Part shown: positions 1 through 8,821 of the stretch, piece after piece
Numbering within the stretch: the first letter of the stretch is position 1
Layout: each line of letters begins with the position of its first letter
NCBI GenBank assembly: GCA_964488865.1
Contig: CAZAWR010000017.1
Span: 62,001-126,000, forward strand
Direction of reading: 5' to 3'
Length of the DNA: 64,000 nt
Source: MWCO01 sp964488865
Lineage (GTDB): Bacteria; Myxococcota_A; Polyangia; Polyangiales; Polyangiaceae
Translations under genes and position numbers: made by a program
The notes under the pieces: model-generated
Databases searched by the model: none
What the model saw: only the letters and a program-made list of their open reading frames with translations
Told to the model about the DNA's origin: nothing

Positions 1-1121
1 GCGAGAAGCGCGACTTCGCGCGGCTTGGAGAGCTCGAGCACGTGACCATCCCGGACCTGAAGCGTCGTCTCGACGCGGCGGAGGCCGCGGTGCAGACGGT
101 GGGCGGCGAAGGGTCGAACCGTGTGACCGATCAGGACGTGGCCGCCACGCTTGGCGCGTGGACCGGCATTCCCGTGTCGAAGATGCTCGAGGCGGAGACC
201 GAGAAGCTGCTTCGCATGGAAGACCGGTTGAAGATGCGCGTGGTGGGACAGGACGAGGCGCTGCTGGCGGTGAGCCGTGCGGTGCGACGGGGACGCGTTG
301 GCCTGCGTGACCCCAAGCGTCCCATCGGGTCGTTCCTCTTCCTCGGTCCGAGCGGTGTCGGCAAGACCGAGCTTGCCAAGGCTCTTGCCGAGTTCCTCTT
401 CGATGACGAGCAAGCCCTCACGCGCCTGGACATGAGCGAGTTCATGGAGCGCCACATGGCCCAGCGTCTGCTCGGTGCACCCCCTGGCTATGTCGACAGC
501 GAGCAAGGCGGGTTCCTCACCGAAGCCGTGCGGCGTCGTCCCTACTCGGTGTTGCTCTTCGACGAGGTCGAGAAGGCGCACTCGGACGTGTTCAACCTGC
601 TTCTGCAGCTTCTCGACGACGGGCGGTTGACCGACGGGCGGGGACGCACGGCGGACTTCTCGAACACCGTGGTGATCATGACGTCGAACATCGGAGCGAA
701 GCGCATCCTGGACACGGACGCGAAGCTGTTCGAGACCGACGACGGGCGGGATGCGTTGCGGGACGTGTTGCTGGACGAGCTACGGAGCTTCTTCCGGCCG
801 GAGTTCTTGAACCGCATCGACGACGTGGTGGTGTTCCGGCACCTGACGCGGGAGCATCTTCGCGGGATCGTGGACATCCAGCTTCGGCAGCTGGACAAGT
901 TGCTGGTCGATCGGGAGCTGCGTGTGGAGCTGACGGAGGCGGCGAAGCTTCGGCTGGTGGAGCTGGGGTACGACCCGGCCTTCGGTGCGCGTCCGGTGCG
1001 TCGTGCGCTGCTGCGTGAGGTGCAGGACCCGCTTGCGGAGCATCTGCTGTCGGGTTCCTACGCCGCGGGTCACGTGGTGCAGGTGGACGTGCGGGACGAG
1101 AAGTTCGTGTTCGACGGCTGA
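1..1121 (+). CDS. clpB: ATP-dependent disaggregase ClpB, C-terminal part (5' end outside window)
   Basis: The open frame has no stop back to base 3, so the gene begins upstream; about 373 residues are visible. They cover the end of the coiled-coil middle region, the linker ending in the TGIPVSKM block, and the whole second AAA+ domain. Visible motifs are Walker A GPSGVGKTE (near base 345), Walker B LLFDEVEKAH, the pore-loop block GAPPGYVDSEQGG, the sensor stretch VVIMTSNIGA and the C-terminal GARPVRRAL block. ClpB threads aggregated cytosolic proteins through its hexamer together with DnaK and DnaJ. The pore-loop region reads GYVDSEQGG where most ClpB proteins have GYVGYEEGG, a mild divergence. 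ClpB fits better than ClpV or ClpC because the linker and Walker B surroundings match it. The next gene is convergent, 34 bp away. Confidence 0.93.
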   Translation, partial: EKRDFARLGELEHVTIPDLKRRLDAAEAAVQTVGGEGSNRVTDQDVAATLGAWTGIPVSKMLEAETEKLLRMEDRLKMRVVGQDEALLAVSRAVRRGRVGLRDPKRPIGSFLFLGPSGVGKTELAKALAEFLFDDEQALTRLDMSEFMERHMAQRLLGAPPGYVDSEQGGFLTEAVRRRPYSVLLFDEVEKAHSDVFNLLLQLLDDGRLTDGRGRTADFSNTVVIMTSNIGAKRILDTDAKLFETDDGRDALRDVLLDELRSFFRPEFLNRIDDVVVFRHLTREHLRGIVDIQLRQLDKLLVDRELRVELTEAAKLRLVELGYDPAFGARPVRRALLREVQDPLAEHLLSGSYAAGHVVQVDVRDEKFVFDG

Positions 1122-1155
1122 CGCGCGGCCCTCACCCCACTTTGGATGCAGAGGG

Positions 1156-2310
1156 TCAGAACAACCCCGGCCTCTCCGCCTTCCATCGCACGAGAACGCT
1201 GCCCACCTCGTAGGGACCATCCGACGCCCAGTACGCCGTGAAGGCATCCCGCACCACGAGCTCCGCACGCTTGCCCCGCGGCGAGAACCCCCACTCCGCC
1301 TCCTGGGACATGTCGTCCGGGTCTGCGTACACGCGCCACACGAAGAACCCAGCGAACGACGGCTCGTCGATCAGCGGCGCCAGCAGTGCCTTGTACGCCA
1401 CCGCCTGCGCGTGCTCGTCCACCACCACGTCCTTCATTCCGTCGGGCCACTCCCACGGGCGCAGGGCCGGGTCCGGACGAGTCGTGTATCCGATCTCGGT
1501 GAACAACACGGGACGATTCCACGCGTGCGACAGATCTCGCACCTGTTCGGCAACACGTCTTCCTCCCTCCAAGAGCTGATCGAAGGTGGCGCCTTCCTTA
1601 TCCGTGAGCGGATAGAAGGCGTTGATGCCGATCAAGTCGAGCTCACCGAGGATGACGGTGTCCTGTACGTCGTCCCAGTTGGCGGAGTAGGTGAGTGGGC
1701 CGTGATAGATCTCGCGGACGCGACGGATGATCTCTACGAAGCGTGGGGCGCGTGAGGTGGTCACCCAGCTGCGAAGCTCGACGCCCACGCTCAGCAGGTC
1801 GACGTGGGCTTCCTGGGCCACGGCGGCCCAGGTGAGCAGGAATTGCTCGTAGCCATCCATCCATTGGTCCCAGCCTTTTTCGGAGCCCGGGTCGATCTCG
1901 GCGCGCCATTGCCCGCTCTCCACCCAGAGGTGGGGGACCAGGAACACCCGTAGCCCGTTGCGGTGGGCCAAGCGGACGGCTTCGATCACGTCGGCGCGGT
2001 TCTTCTCGAACGGGGCCTCGAAGGTGAGGTCCACGCCCGTGGGGCGAAGGTCCATCGTGCGGCCGAAGGGGGTGAGGGCGACCCAGGTGGTGCCCCACAG
2101 GCATGTCTCGCGCAGCGTGCGCTCATACGCCGCGGAGCCGTAGCCCTTGTCGGGGTGCAGCGCGCTCTCGATCGGGCCGACCGTCACGCCCCGCACGAAA
2201 CCGCCAGGCAGAGCGCCCGAGCCGCTCTCCCACGCGTTTGCCGCACGCGGAGCGAGCAGGGCACCTCCCGCCATCAACCAGACACCAGTCAACCATCGGG
2301 TGAAAAACAT
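1156..2310 (-). CDS. Secreted TIM-barrel glycoside hydrolase, GH113-like
   Basis: A 384-residue protein starting at the ATG whose first residues MFFTRWLTGVWLM open a signal peptide ending near AANA. A longer in-frame start at 2466 would put non-signal sequence first and overlap the divergent gene, so the shorter start is chosen. The mature protein looks like a TIM barrel of the GH113 type (beta-mannanase and relatives). It has an RGVTVGP opening strand, a probable acid/base Glu in SVGVELRS after strand 4, and a probable nucleophile Glu in LFTEIGY after strand 7. The aromatic FFVWR block near the end fits the last strand. The substrate is inferred only at family level (beta-1,4-linked hexose polymers). 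It is divergent from the lipoprotein gene at 2453, with a 142-bp shared promoter region. Confidence 0.72.
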   Translation of the reverse strand: MFFTRWLTGVWLMAGGALLAPRAANAWESGSGALPGGFVRGVTVGPIESALHPDKGYGSAAYERTLRETCLWGTTWVALTPFGRTMDLRPTGVDLTFEAPFEKNRADVIEAVRLAHRNGLRVFLVPHLWVESGQWRAEIDPGSEKGWDQWMDGYEQFLLTWAAVAQEAHVDLLSVGVELRSWVTTSRAPRFVEIIRRVREIYHGPLTYSANWDDVQDTVILGELDLIGINAFYPLTDKEGATFDQLLEGGRRVAEQVRDLSHAWNRPVLFTEIGYTTRPDPALRPWEWPDGMKDVVVDEHAQAVAYKALLAPLIDEPSFAGFFVWRVYADPDDMSQEAEWGFSPRGKRAELVVRDAFTAYWASDGPYEVGSVLVRWKAERPGLF

Positions 2311-2452
2311 GGGATTGGGAATCAACCGGGCAAGTCGGAGGGGACATCCCGGGCTCCGCAGCGTACCATCAACCAGGTCGAGGCAACCATTGGGGCCATC
2401 CGGACCACCGGTCTTCAGGCCACCCCCCACCCCGGAAGGTGCGGAGTCGAAC

Positions 2453-2842
2453 ATGAGAACCCACACGCGATCCGTCGCCCGTCCCGTTGTCGTCCTCTCG
2501 CTGGCCGCCGTCGTGCTGGGTGCTGCCTGCCGGAAGGAGCCGGAGCAGCAGGAGGCGCAGTACCCGCCCCAGCAATACCAGAACCAATACCCGCCGCAGC
2601 AGCAGTATCCGCCGCAACAGCAGTACCCCTCGGGCTACACACAGCCTGCCGCTCAGCCGCCTCCAGGGGGCGTGCCTTGCAGCACCGACGCCGACCCGCA
2701 GTGTCCTTTTGGAAGGTGCATCGCGGGCAAGTGCGGTGGCTGCGTCGCGGCGGAGCATTGCAAGCCGGGCGCCGCGTGCGTGGCAACCCCGGTCGGCATG
2801 ACGTGCTTCCCCGGCGGCATGCCGGGCGCCCCGGCCCAATAG
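2453..2842 (+). CDS. Predicted lipoprotein with Pro/Gln/Tyr repeats and Cys-rich C-terminus
   Basis: A 129-residue protein. The chosen ATG follows a GGAAGG about 13 bases upstream and opens a lipoprotein signal peptide with lipobox LGAAC. The mature N-terminus carries a low-complexity run of QYPPQQ-type repeats (about residues 35-65), a likely extended linker. The C-terminal 50 residues hold eight cysteines in a pattern (CSTDADPQC, CIAGKCGGC, HCKPGAACV) common in myxobacterial surface lipoproteins. Function is unknown. It has its own promoter region, divergent from the glycoside hydrolase. Confidence 0.7.
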   Translation: MRTHTRSVARPVVVLSLAAVVLGAACRKEPEQQEAQYPPQQYQNQYPPQQQYPPQQQYPSGYTQPAAQPPPGGVPCSTDADPQCPFGRCIAGKCGGCVAAEHCKPGAACVATPVGMTCFPGGMPGAPAQ

Positions 2843-2852
2843 CTCCTGGCGC

Positions 2853-2953
2853 CCGCCACTTGGTGGTGGCGCACCGCCACTTGGCGATATTCCCGCGGAA
2901 TTCTGACCCTCACAGCGCAAGGAGCCCCAGTCACGGGTGGCGCACCGCCACCT
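2853..2953. promoter_or_regulatory. Repeat array upstream of a sigma-54 promoter (candidate enhancer sites)
   Basis: The 11-mer CCGCCACTTGG occurs at 2853-2863 and again at 2874-2884, exactly 21 bp (two helical turns) apart. A third, slightly different copy lies near 2946. The sequence GGTGGCGCACCGCCAC occurs twice (2865-2880 and 2937-2952); each copy is itself palindromic (GTGGCG, CAC, CGCCAC). A further palindrome, ATTCC-CGC-GGAAT, lies at 2889-2901. The array sits 45-140 bp upstream of the sigma-54 core at 2995, where enhancer-binding proteins normally bind. That it binds such an activator is inference. Confidence 0.5.
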
Positions 2954-2994
2954 CGCACCACGCTGGCAACCTGGTTTTTCCGCAAGTTTGCGTG

Positions 2995-3010
2995 TGGCAC
3001 CCGCCTTGCT
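2995..3010 (+). promoter_or_regulatory. Sigma-54 (-24/-12) promoter
   Basis: The sequence TGGCACCCGCCTTGCT matches the sigma-54 consensus TGGCACR-N4-TTGCW at every position except the R. The GG and GC dinucleotides are correctly spaced. The predicted start of transcription is near 3021, just before the AGGAGGT ribosome-binding site of the gene at 3038. The identical 16-mer recurs at 53080. Confidence 0.7.
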
Positions 3011-3037
3011 CTCCCCGACGCAGGAGGTGTCACCATC

Positions 3038-3220
3038 ATGACCCGAATCGTCGAACACATCGCCAATCTCGCCCAGCTCCTCGAAGAACCCCTGCAAGAA
3101 AAGCTCTGGGAGTACGCCGAGCTGCTCTACGTCGAGCAGGTCGCCTTCGAATCCACCGACCCCGGCCTCTGGACCTTCGAACCCGTCGCCAACCCGGACG
3201 CGTTCGCCTTCCGTGAGTGA
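3038..3220 (+). CDS. Small acidic protein (60 aa), sigma-54-controlled, unknown function
   Basis: The ATG is preceded by AGGAGGT at 3022-3028 with a 9-base gap, one of the strongest ribosome-binding sites in the window. That and the sigma-54 promoter 28 bp upstream are the reasons to accept so short a gene. The N-terminal half (MTRIVEHIANLAQLLEEPLQ) would form an amphipathic helix; the C-terminal half is rich in Glu, Phe and Pro. There is no signal peptide, Cys motif or membrane segment. It ends 32 bp before the convergent pyrH. No family is recognised; a small regulatory or adaptor protein is possible but unproven. Confidence 0.6.
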   Translation: MTRIVEHIANLAQLLEEPLQEKLWEYAELLYVEQVAFESTDPGLWTFEPVANPDAFAFRE

Positions 3221-3252
3221 CCCGAAGGCCCCTCACAAGCCCATCCCGTTGT

Positions 3253-4011
3253 CTACGGAACCACCGTCGTCCCGACGTCGGCTCCCATGCACACGCGACG
3301 GAAGTTGCCTTCTGTGGTCATCGAGAACACGCGAATCGGCATGACGTTCTCGCGACAGAGGGAGACGGCCGTTGCGTCCATCACGCCGATGCGGTCCGCG
3401 AGGAACTGATCGTAAGAGATCGTGGTGAATCGCTTCGCGTTCGGGTGCTTGACCGGGTCCCGGTCGTAGATGCCGTCGACCTTGGTTGCCTTGAGCACGC
3501 AGTCGGCCTGGATCTCGACGGCGCGCAGGGCGGCGGCGGTATCGGTCGAGAAGAAGGGGCTGCCGGTGCCGGCGCCGAAGATGACCACGTTGCCTCGCTC
3601 GAGGTGAGCGACGGCCTTTCGTCGGATGTAGGGCTCGGCGAGCTCCAGGATTTCGAGAGCGGACATGACGCGTGTGGGAACGCCTGCCGCCTCGAGCGCG
3701 TCCTGCAGGGCGAGGGAGTTGATGACCGTGGCGAGCATGCCCATGTAGTCGGCTTGCGCCCGATCCATGCCTTTGGCTGCCCCCTTCAGGCCGCGGAAGA
3801 TGTTCCCTCCGCCGACCACGATGCCGAGCTGCACCCCCAGGTCGAAGATTTCTTTGAGCTCGAGGGACACCGTGCGCAGCACCTCCTGGTCGAGCCCTGC
3901 CCCGTCGGGACCGCCGAGCGCTTCCCCGCTCAGCTTCAAGAGAACGCGACGAATCTTCAGGTCCGGGTGAACAGTTTGCGGCTTGGCTTGGATGGTCGTG
4001 CGGATCGGCAT
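3253..4011 (-). CDS. pyrH: UMP kinase
   Basis: A 252-residue cytosolic enzyme that phosphorylates UMP to UDP with ATP in pyrimidine nucleotide synthesis. Family motifs are clear: LLKLSGEAL at the N-terminus, the VVGGGNIFRG phosphate-binding loop, the ADYMGMLATVINS block, FGAGTGSPFFSTDTAAALRA, and KATKVDGIYDRDP. It carries about 15 extra N-terminal residues compared with the E. coli protein, so translation could start slightly later. It is last in a minus-strand run after the kinase, guaB, the exporter and a lipoprotein, 64 bp after the lipoprotein stop. In many bacteria pyrH lies with tsf and frr, so this neighbourhood is unusual. Confidence 0.96.
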   Translation of the reverse strand: MPIRTTIQAKPQTVHPDLKIRRVLLKLSGEALGGPDGAGLDQEVLRTVSLELKEIFDLGVQLGIVVGGGNIFRGLKGAAKGMDRAQADYMGMLATVINSLALQDALEAAGVPTRVMSALEILELAEPYIRRKAVAHLERGNVVIFGAGTGSPFFSTDTAAALRAVEIQADCVLKATKVDGIYDRDPVKHPNAKRFTTISYDQFLADRIGVMDATAVSLCRENVMPIRVFSMTTEGNFRRVCMGADVGTTVVP

Positions 4012-4075
4012 GGGGGGCGGTTATCAGCCCCCACGGCGCGACACAAGTCCGCTCGTCGACGGGCTCGAGGACCCC

Positions 4076-4876
4076 TCAGAGAAGCGTGGGCACGCAGACC
4101 TGGCCCGGCGTCCCGTCCTCCACGTAGTCCACCTCGTTCGTGCAGGGCGTGCGGTCGTCCCAAGGACGGCAGAAGCTGCAATCCGAGTCCCCCTGGCACT
4201 TGCGGAGGCAGAAGCTGCGCGTCTCGTCCATCCGCACGCACGCCGACCCGTTCGGGCAGTCCGCGTTCGCCGTGCAGTTGGCCTTGCCGCAGTAGCCTCC
4301 GTCCACGTCCATGAGGCACTCCAGGTCGCCGTTGCAGTCCGCCGTCGTCAGACACGCTTCGCCCACACCGCAATCCCCCGGTACGCAGACCTTCCGGTTG
4401 TCCGAACCGCCGCCCGAAGACCGGCAGATGAACTCCTGGCTGGCCTCACGCTGGCAGAACTCGTTGTCGTCGTCCCAGGCGGTGCCCCCGTCATACGGCT
4501 TCATGTCCGCTTCCTCGCAGCTCAGGAAGCACATCTTCTGGCCAGAGGACTCGAACGGGGAGCACACCTGCTTGAGGCCGGTGGCGCACTCTCCCGGCGC
4601 CGCGCAGCAATCCTCGTCGCTCTCGCAGAGGTGCGTGCAATAGCCCCCTTCCACCCGGTCGAGACAGACCGCCTCCCCCACGAGACCTCCGTCCACATCG
4701 GGATAGCAGTCCGTGGCCTGCTCGCAGACCGAGCCCGTCTGCTCCGGGCTGCCCGTCCCGCCCGTCCCGCCCGTGGCTCCCCCCGAGGTGTCATCGTCGT
4801 CGGAGCCGCACGCGCCAATCACCCCAAGTCCCAAGGCCAGGACACCCATCGCGGCAAGCATTCTTCTTTTCATCAC
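4076..4876 (-). CDS. Cys-rich lipoprotein
   Basis: A 266-residue predicted lipoprotein with lipobox VIGAC, followed by an acidic and Gly/Thr-rich tether (SDDDDTSGGATGGTGG) and then a domain with about two dozen cysteines. Short units such as C-x5-DC, SDEDCCAAPGEC and CTANADCPNGSACV resemble the disulfide-rich repeats frequent in myxobacterial surface lipoproteins. Its ATG overlaps the stop of the upstream exporter gene as ATGA (4873-4876), indicating translational coupling. A role beside the exporter at the cell surface is inferred from that coupling only. Confidence 0.72.
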   Translation of the reverse strand: MMKRRMLAAMGVLALGLGVIGACGSDDDDTSGGATGGTGGTGSPEQTGSVCEQATDCYPDVDGGLVGEAVCLDRVEGGYCTHLCESDEDCCAAPGECATGLKQVCSPFESSGQKMCFLSCEEADMKPYDGGTAWDDDNEFCQREASQEFICRSSGGGSDNRKVCVPGDCGVGEACLTTADCNGDLECLMDVDGGYCGKANCTANADCPNGSACVRMDETRSFCLRKCQGDSDCSFCRPWDDRTPCTNEVDYVEDGTPGQVCVPTLL

Positions 4877-7302
4877 GATCCTCCAGGTGAAGCTTCTATT
4901 CCGTCATTGTACCTCCCGCCGGCCACCGCGACGACCCCCAACGCGACCACGAGCCCCACCAGCGCCCCCACCGCCCCCAGCACACCCATGTCGCGGAGCC
5001 CCGGGAACGAGCAAGACACCAGCGCGACGAACCCACACGCCGTTGTCACCCCCGTGACCACCACGTTCGGGCCTTCGATCTCGAGTGCTCCGCGCACACC
5101 TCCCTCGCGGGCTCGATGCAGCAGGAACATCACCTCGTCCACCGTGATGCCCAGCAACACGGGGAGCACGAACGCGTTGTACAAGTGGATGGGCAGCGGC
5201 CACCAACGCACGATCGCCGCGACCCACAACGCGCCCAGCATGAGCGCCCCCAGCGCCACGAGCCCATCCCGTCGCCGACGAAGCGACAGCAACACGACAG
5301 CGCCGACGAGAGCCACCGCGGCGCCAAGCACACGGGGCAAGTCTTCGCGCACCGAGTCCGCCAGCACCGAGTCGAGCCGTGCGAAGCCCGTGATCGCGGC
5401 CTCGGGGTCGACGGCGCGAATCAACTCGTTTACTTGTCGCTCGTGCCCTGCCCGTGGACGAACGTACAGGCAGGACCAGCCATGCTCGTCCGAGGCAAGG
5501 TAGCGAGCGCGCAGCAGTCGGGTCGCATCCTCCTGACCGGCTATCCCATCGCGTACGTCCCGGCGCGGGGCCGCGAAGCTTGCCAACGCTGCCCCGAACG
5601 CCTTCGGTTCGAACCCTACCTGGGCAAGCGACGCCCGCAGGGCCTCGTTTCTCCTCGGAAGATCGAGGCGATCCCGCTCGTCCAGGCGCATGTGCTGCGT
5701 CTCCACGCTCGGTGCGAATCGTGTCAGGCCATCGAGCGTCGCCACGTGGTCTTCGGCTGCATCCAGGGCTTCGAAGATCCGGTCCGCTCGTACGCGAGCC
5801 CGCTGTTCGTTGGCATCCCGCACGAGCACCGCCCACTGGCCTTCGCCTCCGCCGAAGCGGTCCACCACGACCTCGTTGGTCTCGAGGGAGGGCAGTCCGG
5901 TCGGGGCGATGCTGACGAGCCTGTTCCCGAGCGAGGGAGGTCCCAGCGTGAAGAGCGTGTACACGGGGACGAACACGCCGATGCCCAGAAGGATGGGGGC
6001 CGCGTGGGATCGCCGCGCCCGGTCGAGCCAGGAGAGCCAGGCGAAGGCACGTGGGGGCGGCGGGGCCGATCGCTCCAGCCACCTGCCCACCTCGGGGGTC
6101 ACGGCCAGGATGGCGAGGGCCGTGAGCATCTCCCCGATCGCACAGAGCAACCCGAACTGACGCAGGGCGGGCACCTGGGACATGGACAAGGTCGCGAACG
6201 CGATCGCCGCGGTGAAGGCGGCAACGAGAGCGGGACGTGCGGTATCCCTGCGCGCGTGGTCCGCGGCCTCAGCGGGAGAGAGTCCACGCCGCCGCCCGTC
6301 GAGCAGCGCTGCGTACACATGAACCCCGGTGTCGAGCCCCACGCCGACGACGACCGCGATGAACCCGAGGGTCAGGGCGGAGACGTGCCCGAACACGATC
6401 GCGGCTGCTGCCGCGGTCCAGAGGGTCCCCAGGGCGAGGGGGGGAAGCACCGCCACCAGCGCGCGAAGACGGCGAAATGTGAGGGCGAACGCGAGCCCGA
6501 CGAGCAAGGTGGATAGCACGCCGGACCACAGCAGGTCGGAGCGAAGAAGGGCCTCGGTCTCCGCGGCGATCGCGTGGCCGCCGGTCAGGTCGAAGCGGAC
6601 GGCGGGGTGTCGCGCGCGAAGGTCGTCGAGCCGCTCCTGGACGCCGAGCGTGAAGGCTTTGGCCTGCGCGCCGCGCAGCATCTGTCCCTCTGCGGATAGC
6701 AGGATCAGGCGCGTGCGCCCCTCGTCCGCAACGAAGATGCCGGACGGGCTGGTGTCGAGCGCGCCCGGGGAGGAATCCTGGGCAGCCCCGGCGAGCCGCA
6801 CCTCGTCTTCGAAGGGCATCTGTCGCAAGCGCAACGGGTCTGTGCGCAAGGCCTCTGCAAGCTGCGCCGCGCCCGGGGCGAGCAGCAGACGACGCGAATC
6901 CTCCAGCCGCTCTCGCATGCCCGCGGGCTCGACCGCGCGACGAAGTCTCTCGCGCGCTCGCGGTCCCGCCATGGCCCACGCCAACGAAGGGTCCGAGGGC
7001 ACCTCGAACCGCATGCGGTCGACCACCGCGCGCACACGCGGCGCCCTGCGCAAGACCTCCACCGCGTCGTCGGTCGCTTCCCCCACCTGCGGCGGGTTCG
7101 CACCGCGCACCAGCACCATCCCGACGTCGCCCCGCCCGAAGCTCCGCACGTACGCCCGCAACGCGCCGCCTTCGCCTGCATCGGGCAGGAGGTCCGCCAC
7201 GTCCGGCGACAGCTCGAGCCGGCCCACCCCCACGATCGCGATCACGGTCGCAACCAGGGAGAGCAACCACGGCGCGTGGCGCCAGCGCTTCAGCCGCCCC
7301 AT
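4873..7302 (-). CDS. MMPL/RND-superfamily membrane transporter
   Basis: An inner-membrane protein of about 809 residues with the duplicated layout of the RND superfamily: one N-terminal membrane helix, a large periplasmic domain, a block of five helices, then the same again. The first helix block contains TLGFIAVVVGVGLDTGVHVYA, like the GxxxD motif of MMPL proteins, and the second repeat has LLGITVDEVMFLLHRARE. These proteins usually export lipids or hydrophobic molecules using the proton gradient. I prefer the ATG at 7302 (MGRLKRW), 16 bp after the guaB stop; a GTG at 7332 would overlap guaB by 14 bp. Its stop overlaps the start of the next lipoprotein. Substrate unknown. Confidence 0.85.
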   Translation of the reverse strand: MGRLKRWRHAPWLLSLVATVIAIVGVGRLELSPDVADLLPDAGEGGALRAYVRSFGRGDVGMVLVRGANPPQVGEATDDAVEVLRRAPRVRAVVDRMRFEVPSDPSLAWAMAGPRARERLRRAVEPAGMRERLEDSRRLLLAPGAAQLAEALRTDPLRLRQMPFEDEVRLAGAAQDSSPGALDTSPSGIFVADEGRTRLILLSAEGQMLRGAQAKAFTLGVQERLDDLRARHPAVRFDLTGGHAIAAETEALLRSDLLWSGVLSTLLVGLAFALTFRRLRALVAVLPPLALGTLWTAAAAAIVFGHVSALTLGFIAVVVGVGLDTGVHVYAALLDGRRRGLSPAEAADHARRDTARPALVAAFTAAIAFATLSMSQVPALRQFGLLCAIGEMLTALAILAVTPEVGRWLERSAPPPPRAFAWLSWLDRARRSHAAPILLGIGVFVPVYTLFTLGPPSLGNRLVSIAPTGLPSLETNEVVVDRFGGGEGQWAVLVRDANEQRARVRADRIFEALDAAEDHVATLDGLTRFAPSVETQHMRLDERDRLDLPRRNEALRASLAQVGFEPKAFGAALASFAAPRRDVRDGIAGQEDATRLLRARYLASDEHGWSCLYVRPRAGHERQVNELIRAVDPEAAITGFARLDSVLADSVREDLPRVLGAAVALVGAVVLLSLRRRRDGLVALGALMLGALWVAAIVRWWPLPIHLYNAFVLPVLLGITVDEVMFLLHRAREGGVRGALEIEGPNVVVTGVTTACGFVALVSCSFPGLRDMGVLGAVGALVGLVVALGVVAVAGGRYNDGIEASPGGS

Positions 7303-7318
7303 CGGGCTCGGCTCGCGG

Positions 7319-8782
7319 TCACCGATCCCCACGCCCGGAGTAGTTCGGCGCCTCCTCGGTGATGATGACGTCGTGCACGTGGGACTCGCGCAACCCCTGC
7401 CCCGTGATGCGAATGAACCGCGCCTTGTGGCGAAGCTCGTCGATCGTCCGGCACCCGGTGTACCCCATGCCCGAACGAAGCCCTCCCACCAGCTGATAAA
7501 GGATCGTGCTCAGGCCTCCGCGGTAGGGGACGCGTCCCTCGATCCCCTCGGGCACCAGCTTGTCGTCCGTCGACTCCCCCTGCCCGTACCGATCGCGGGA
7601 ACCCTTGCGCATCGCTCCCAGCGAGCCCATCCCCCGGTAGGTCTTGTAGCTGCGCCCCTGAAACAGCACGAGCTCCCCAGGCGACTCGTCCGTCCCCGCG
7701 AACAGGGACCCGATCATCACGCAGCTCGCCCCCGCCGCGATCGCCTTGGTCACGTCGCCCGAGTATTTGATCCCGCCGTCGGCCACGATCGCCACGCCAT
7801 GCTTCTCACCCACGCGAGCACAATCGTCGATCGCCGTGATCTGCGGTACGCCGATGCCCGCCACCACCCGCGTCGTGCAGATGGACCCAGGCCCGATTCC
7901 GACCTTCACGGCGTCCGCACCCGCGTCGATGAGCGCCAGCGTTGCCTCCGCCGTGGCCACGTTGCCCGCGATGACGTCGATCTTCGGGTATCGCTTCTTG
8001 CAGTCCTTCACGGCATCGAGCACGCCCTTGGAGTGACCGTGCGCCGTGTCGACCACGATGACGTCGACCCCTGCGGCCACGAGGGCCTCGGACCTCGCCA
8101 CCCGATCGGCCCCGGGACCGATGGCCGCACCCACGCACAAGCGCCCGAACTCGTCCTTGACCGCGTTGGGGTTGCGCTCGGTGTGCATCAAGTCCTTGAT
8201 CGTGATGAGCCCGAGCAGCTTGTCCCCCTCCACCACCAGCAGCTTCTCGATGCGATGCTTGTGCAGCAAGTCCCGCGCGTCCTCCGGCGCCACCCCCAGG
8301 GGAACCGTCACCAGCTTGCGCGTCATCAGCGCACTGACGGGCTGCTCGAGTCGACGCTCGAACCGGATGTCGCGGGCGGTGAGGATGCCCACGGGCTTGC
8401 CGTCTTCCACGACGGGAACCCCGCTGATGTCGTGGGCGCGCATGATCTCGAGCACGTCGCACAGCAGTTGGTCTGGACGCGCCGTGACGGGGTCCACGAT
8501 CATGCCGCTCTCCGCGCGCTTGACCTTTTCGACCTCGCGAGCCTGCTGCTCGGGAGGGAGGTTCTTGTGGATGATGCCGAGGCCTCCCTCGCGCGCCATG
8601 GTGATCGCGCAGCGCGCCTCCGTCACCGAATCCATCGCGGCGCTCATGATCGGCAAGTTCAAGGAGATGCGCCGGGTGAGCCGCGTGCGAACGTCCACTT
8701 CCGTGGGCAGCACCTCGCTGTAGGCAGGTACGAGAAGGACGTCATCGAAGGTCAGCGCTTCACGGATGGGAGAGTCGATCAT
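7319..8782 (-). CDS. guaB: Inosine-5'-monophosphate dehydrogenase
   Basis: A 487-residue enzyme that oxidises IMP to XMP with NAD+, the committed step of GMP synthesis. The start is the ATG of MIDSPIREALTFDDVLL, preceded by GAGGTG at good distance. A tandem CBS-domain insert follows LPPEQQAREVEKVKR (about residues 90-205). The catalytic loop GSICTTRVV with its active-site Cys, the GGIKYSGD phosphate site and the flap DRYGQG are all present. The flap reads RYGQ where most bacterial enzymes have RYFQ. It lies 39 bp downstream of a Ser/Thr kinase gene and just upstream of the MMPL exporter. Confidence 0.97.
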   Translation of the reverse strand: MIDSPIREALTFDDVLLVPAYSEVLPTEVDVRTRLTRRISLNLPIMSAAMDSVTEARCAITMAREGGLGIIHKNLPPEQQAREVEKVKRAESGMIVDPVTARPDQLLCDVLEIMRAHDISGVPVVEDGKPVGILTARDIRFERRLEQPVSALMTRKLVTVPLGVAPEDARDLLHKHRIEKLLVVEGDKLLGLITIKDLMHTERNPNAVKDEFGRLCVGAAIGPGADRVARSEALVAAGVDVIVVDTAHGHSKGVLDAVKDCKKRYPKIDVIAGNVATAEATLALIDAGADAVKVGIGPGSICTTRVVAGIGVPQITAIDDCARVGEKHGVAIVADGGIKYSGDVTKAIAAGASCVMIGSLFAGTDESPGELVLFQGRSYKTYRGMGSLGAMRKGSRDRYGQGESTDDKLVPEGIEGRVPYRGGLSTILYQLVGGLRSGMGYTGCRTIDELRHKARFIRITGQGLRESHVHDVIITEEAPNYSGRGDR

Positions 8783-8821
8783 GATGCACCTCGGGCCGCT
8801 CATACCACGGTCCGAACGGGC

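Noticed and set aside
5604..5618. GGTTCGAACCC, a tRNA T-loop-like sequence
   Set aside because: It lies within the conserved exporter gene and no acceptor stem, anticodon arm or D-arm can be folded around it. No tRNA was found in the window.
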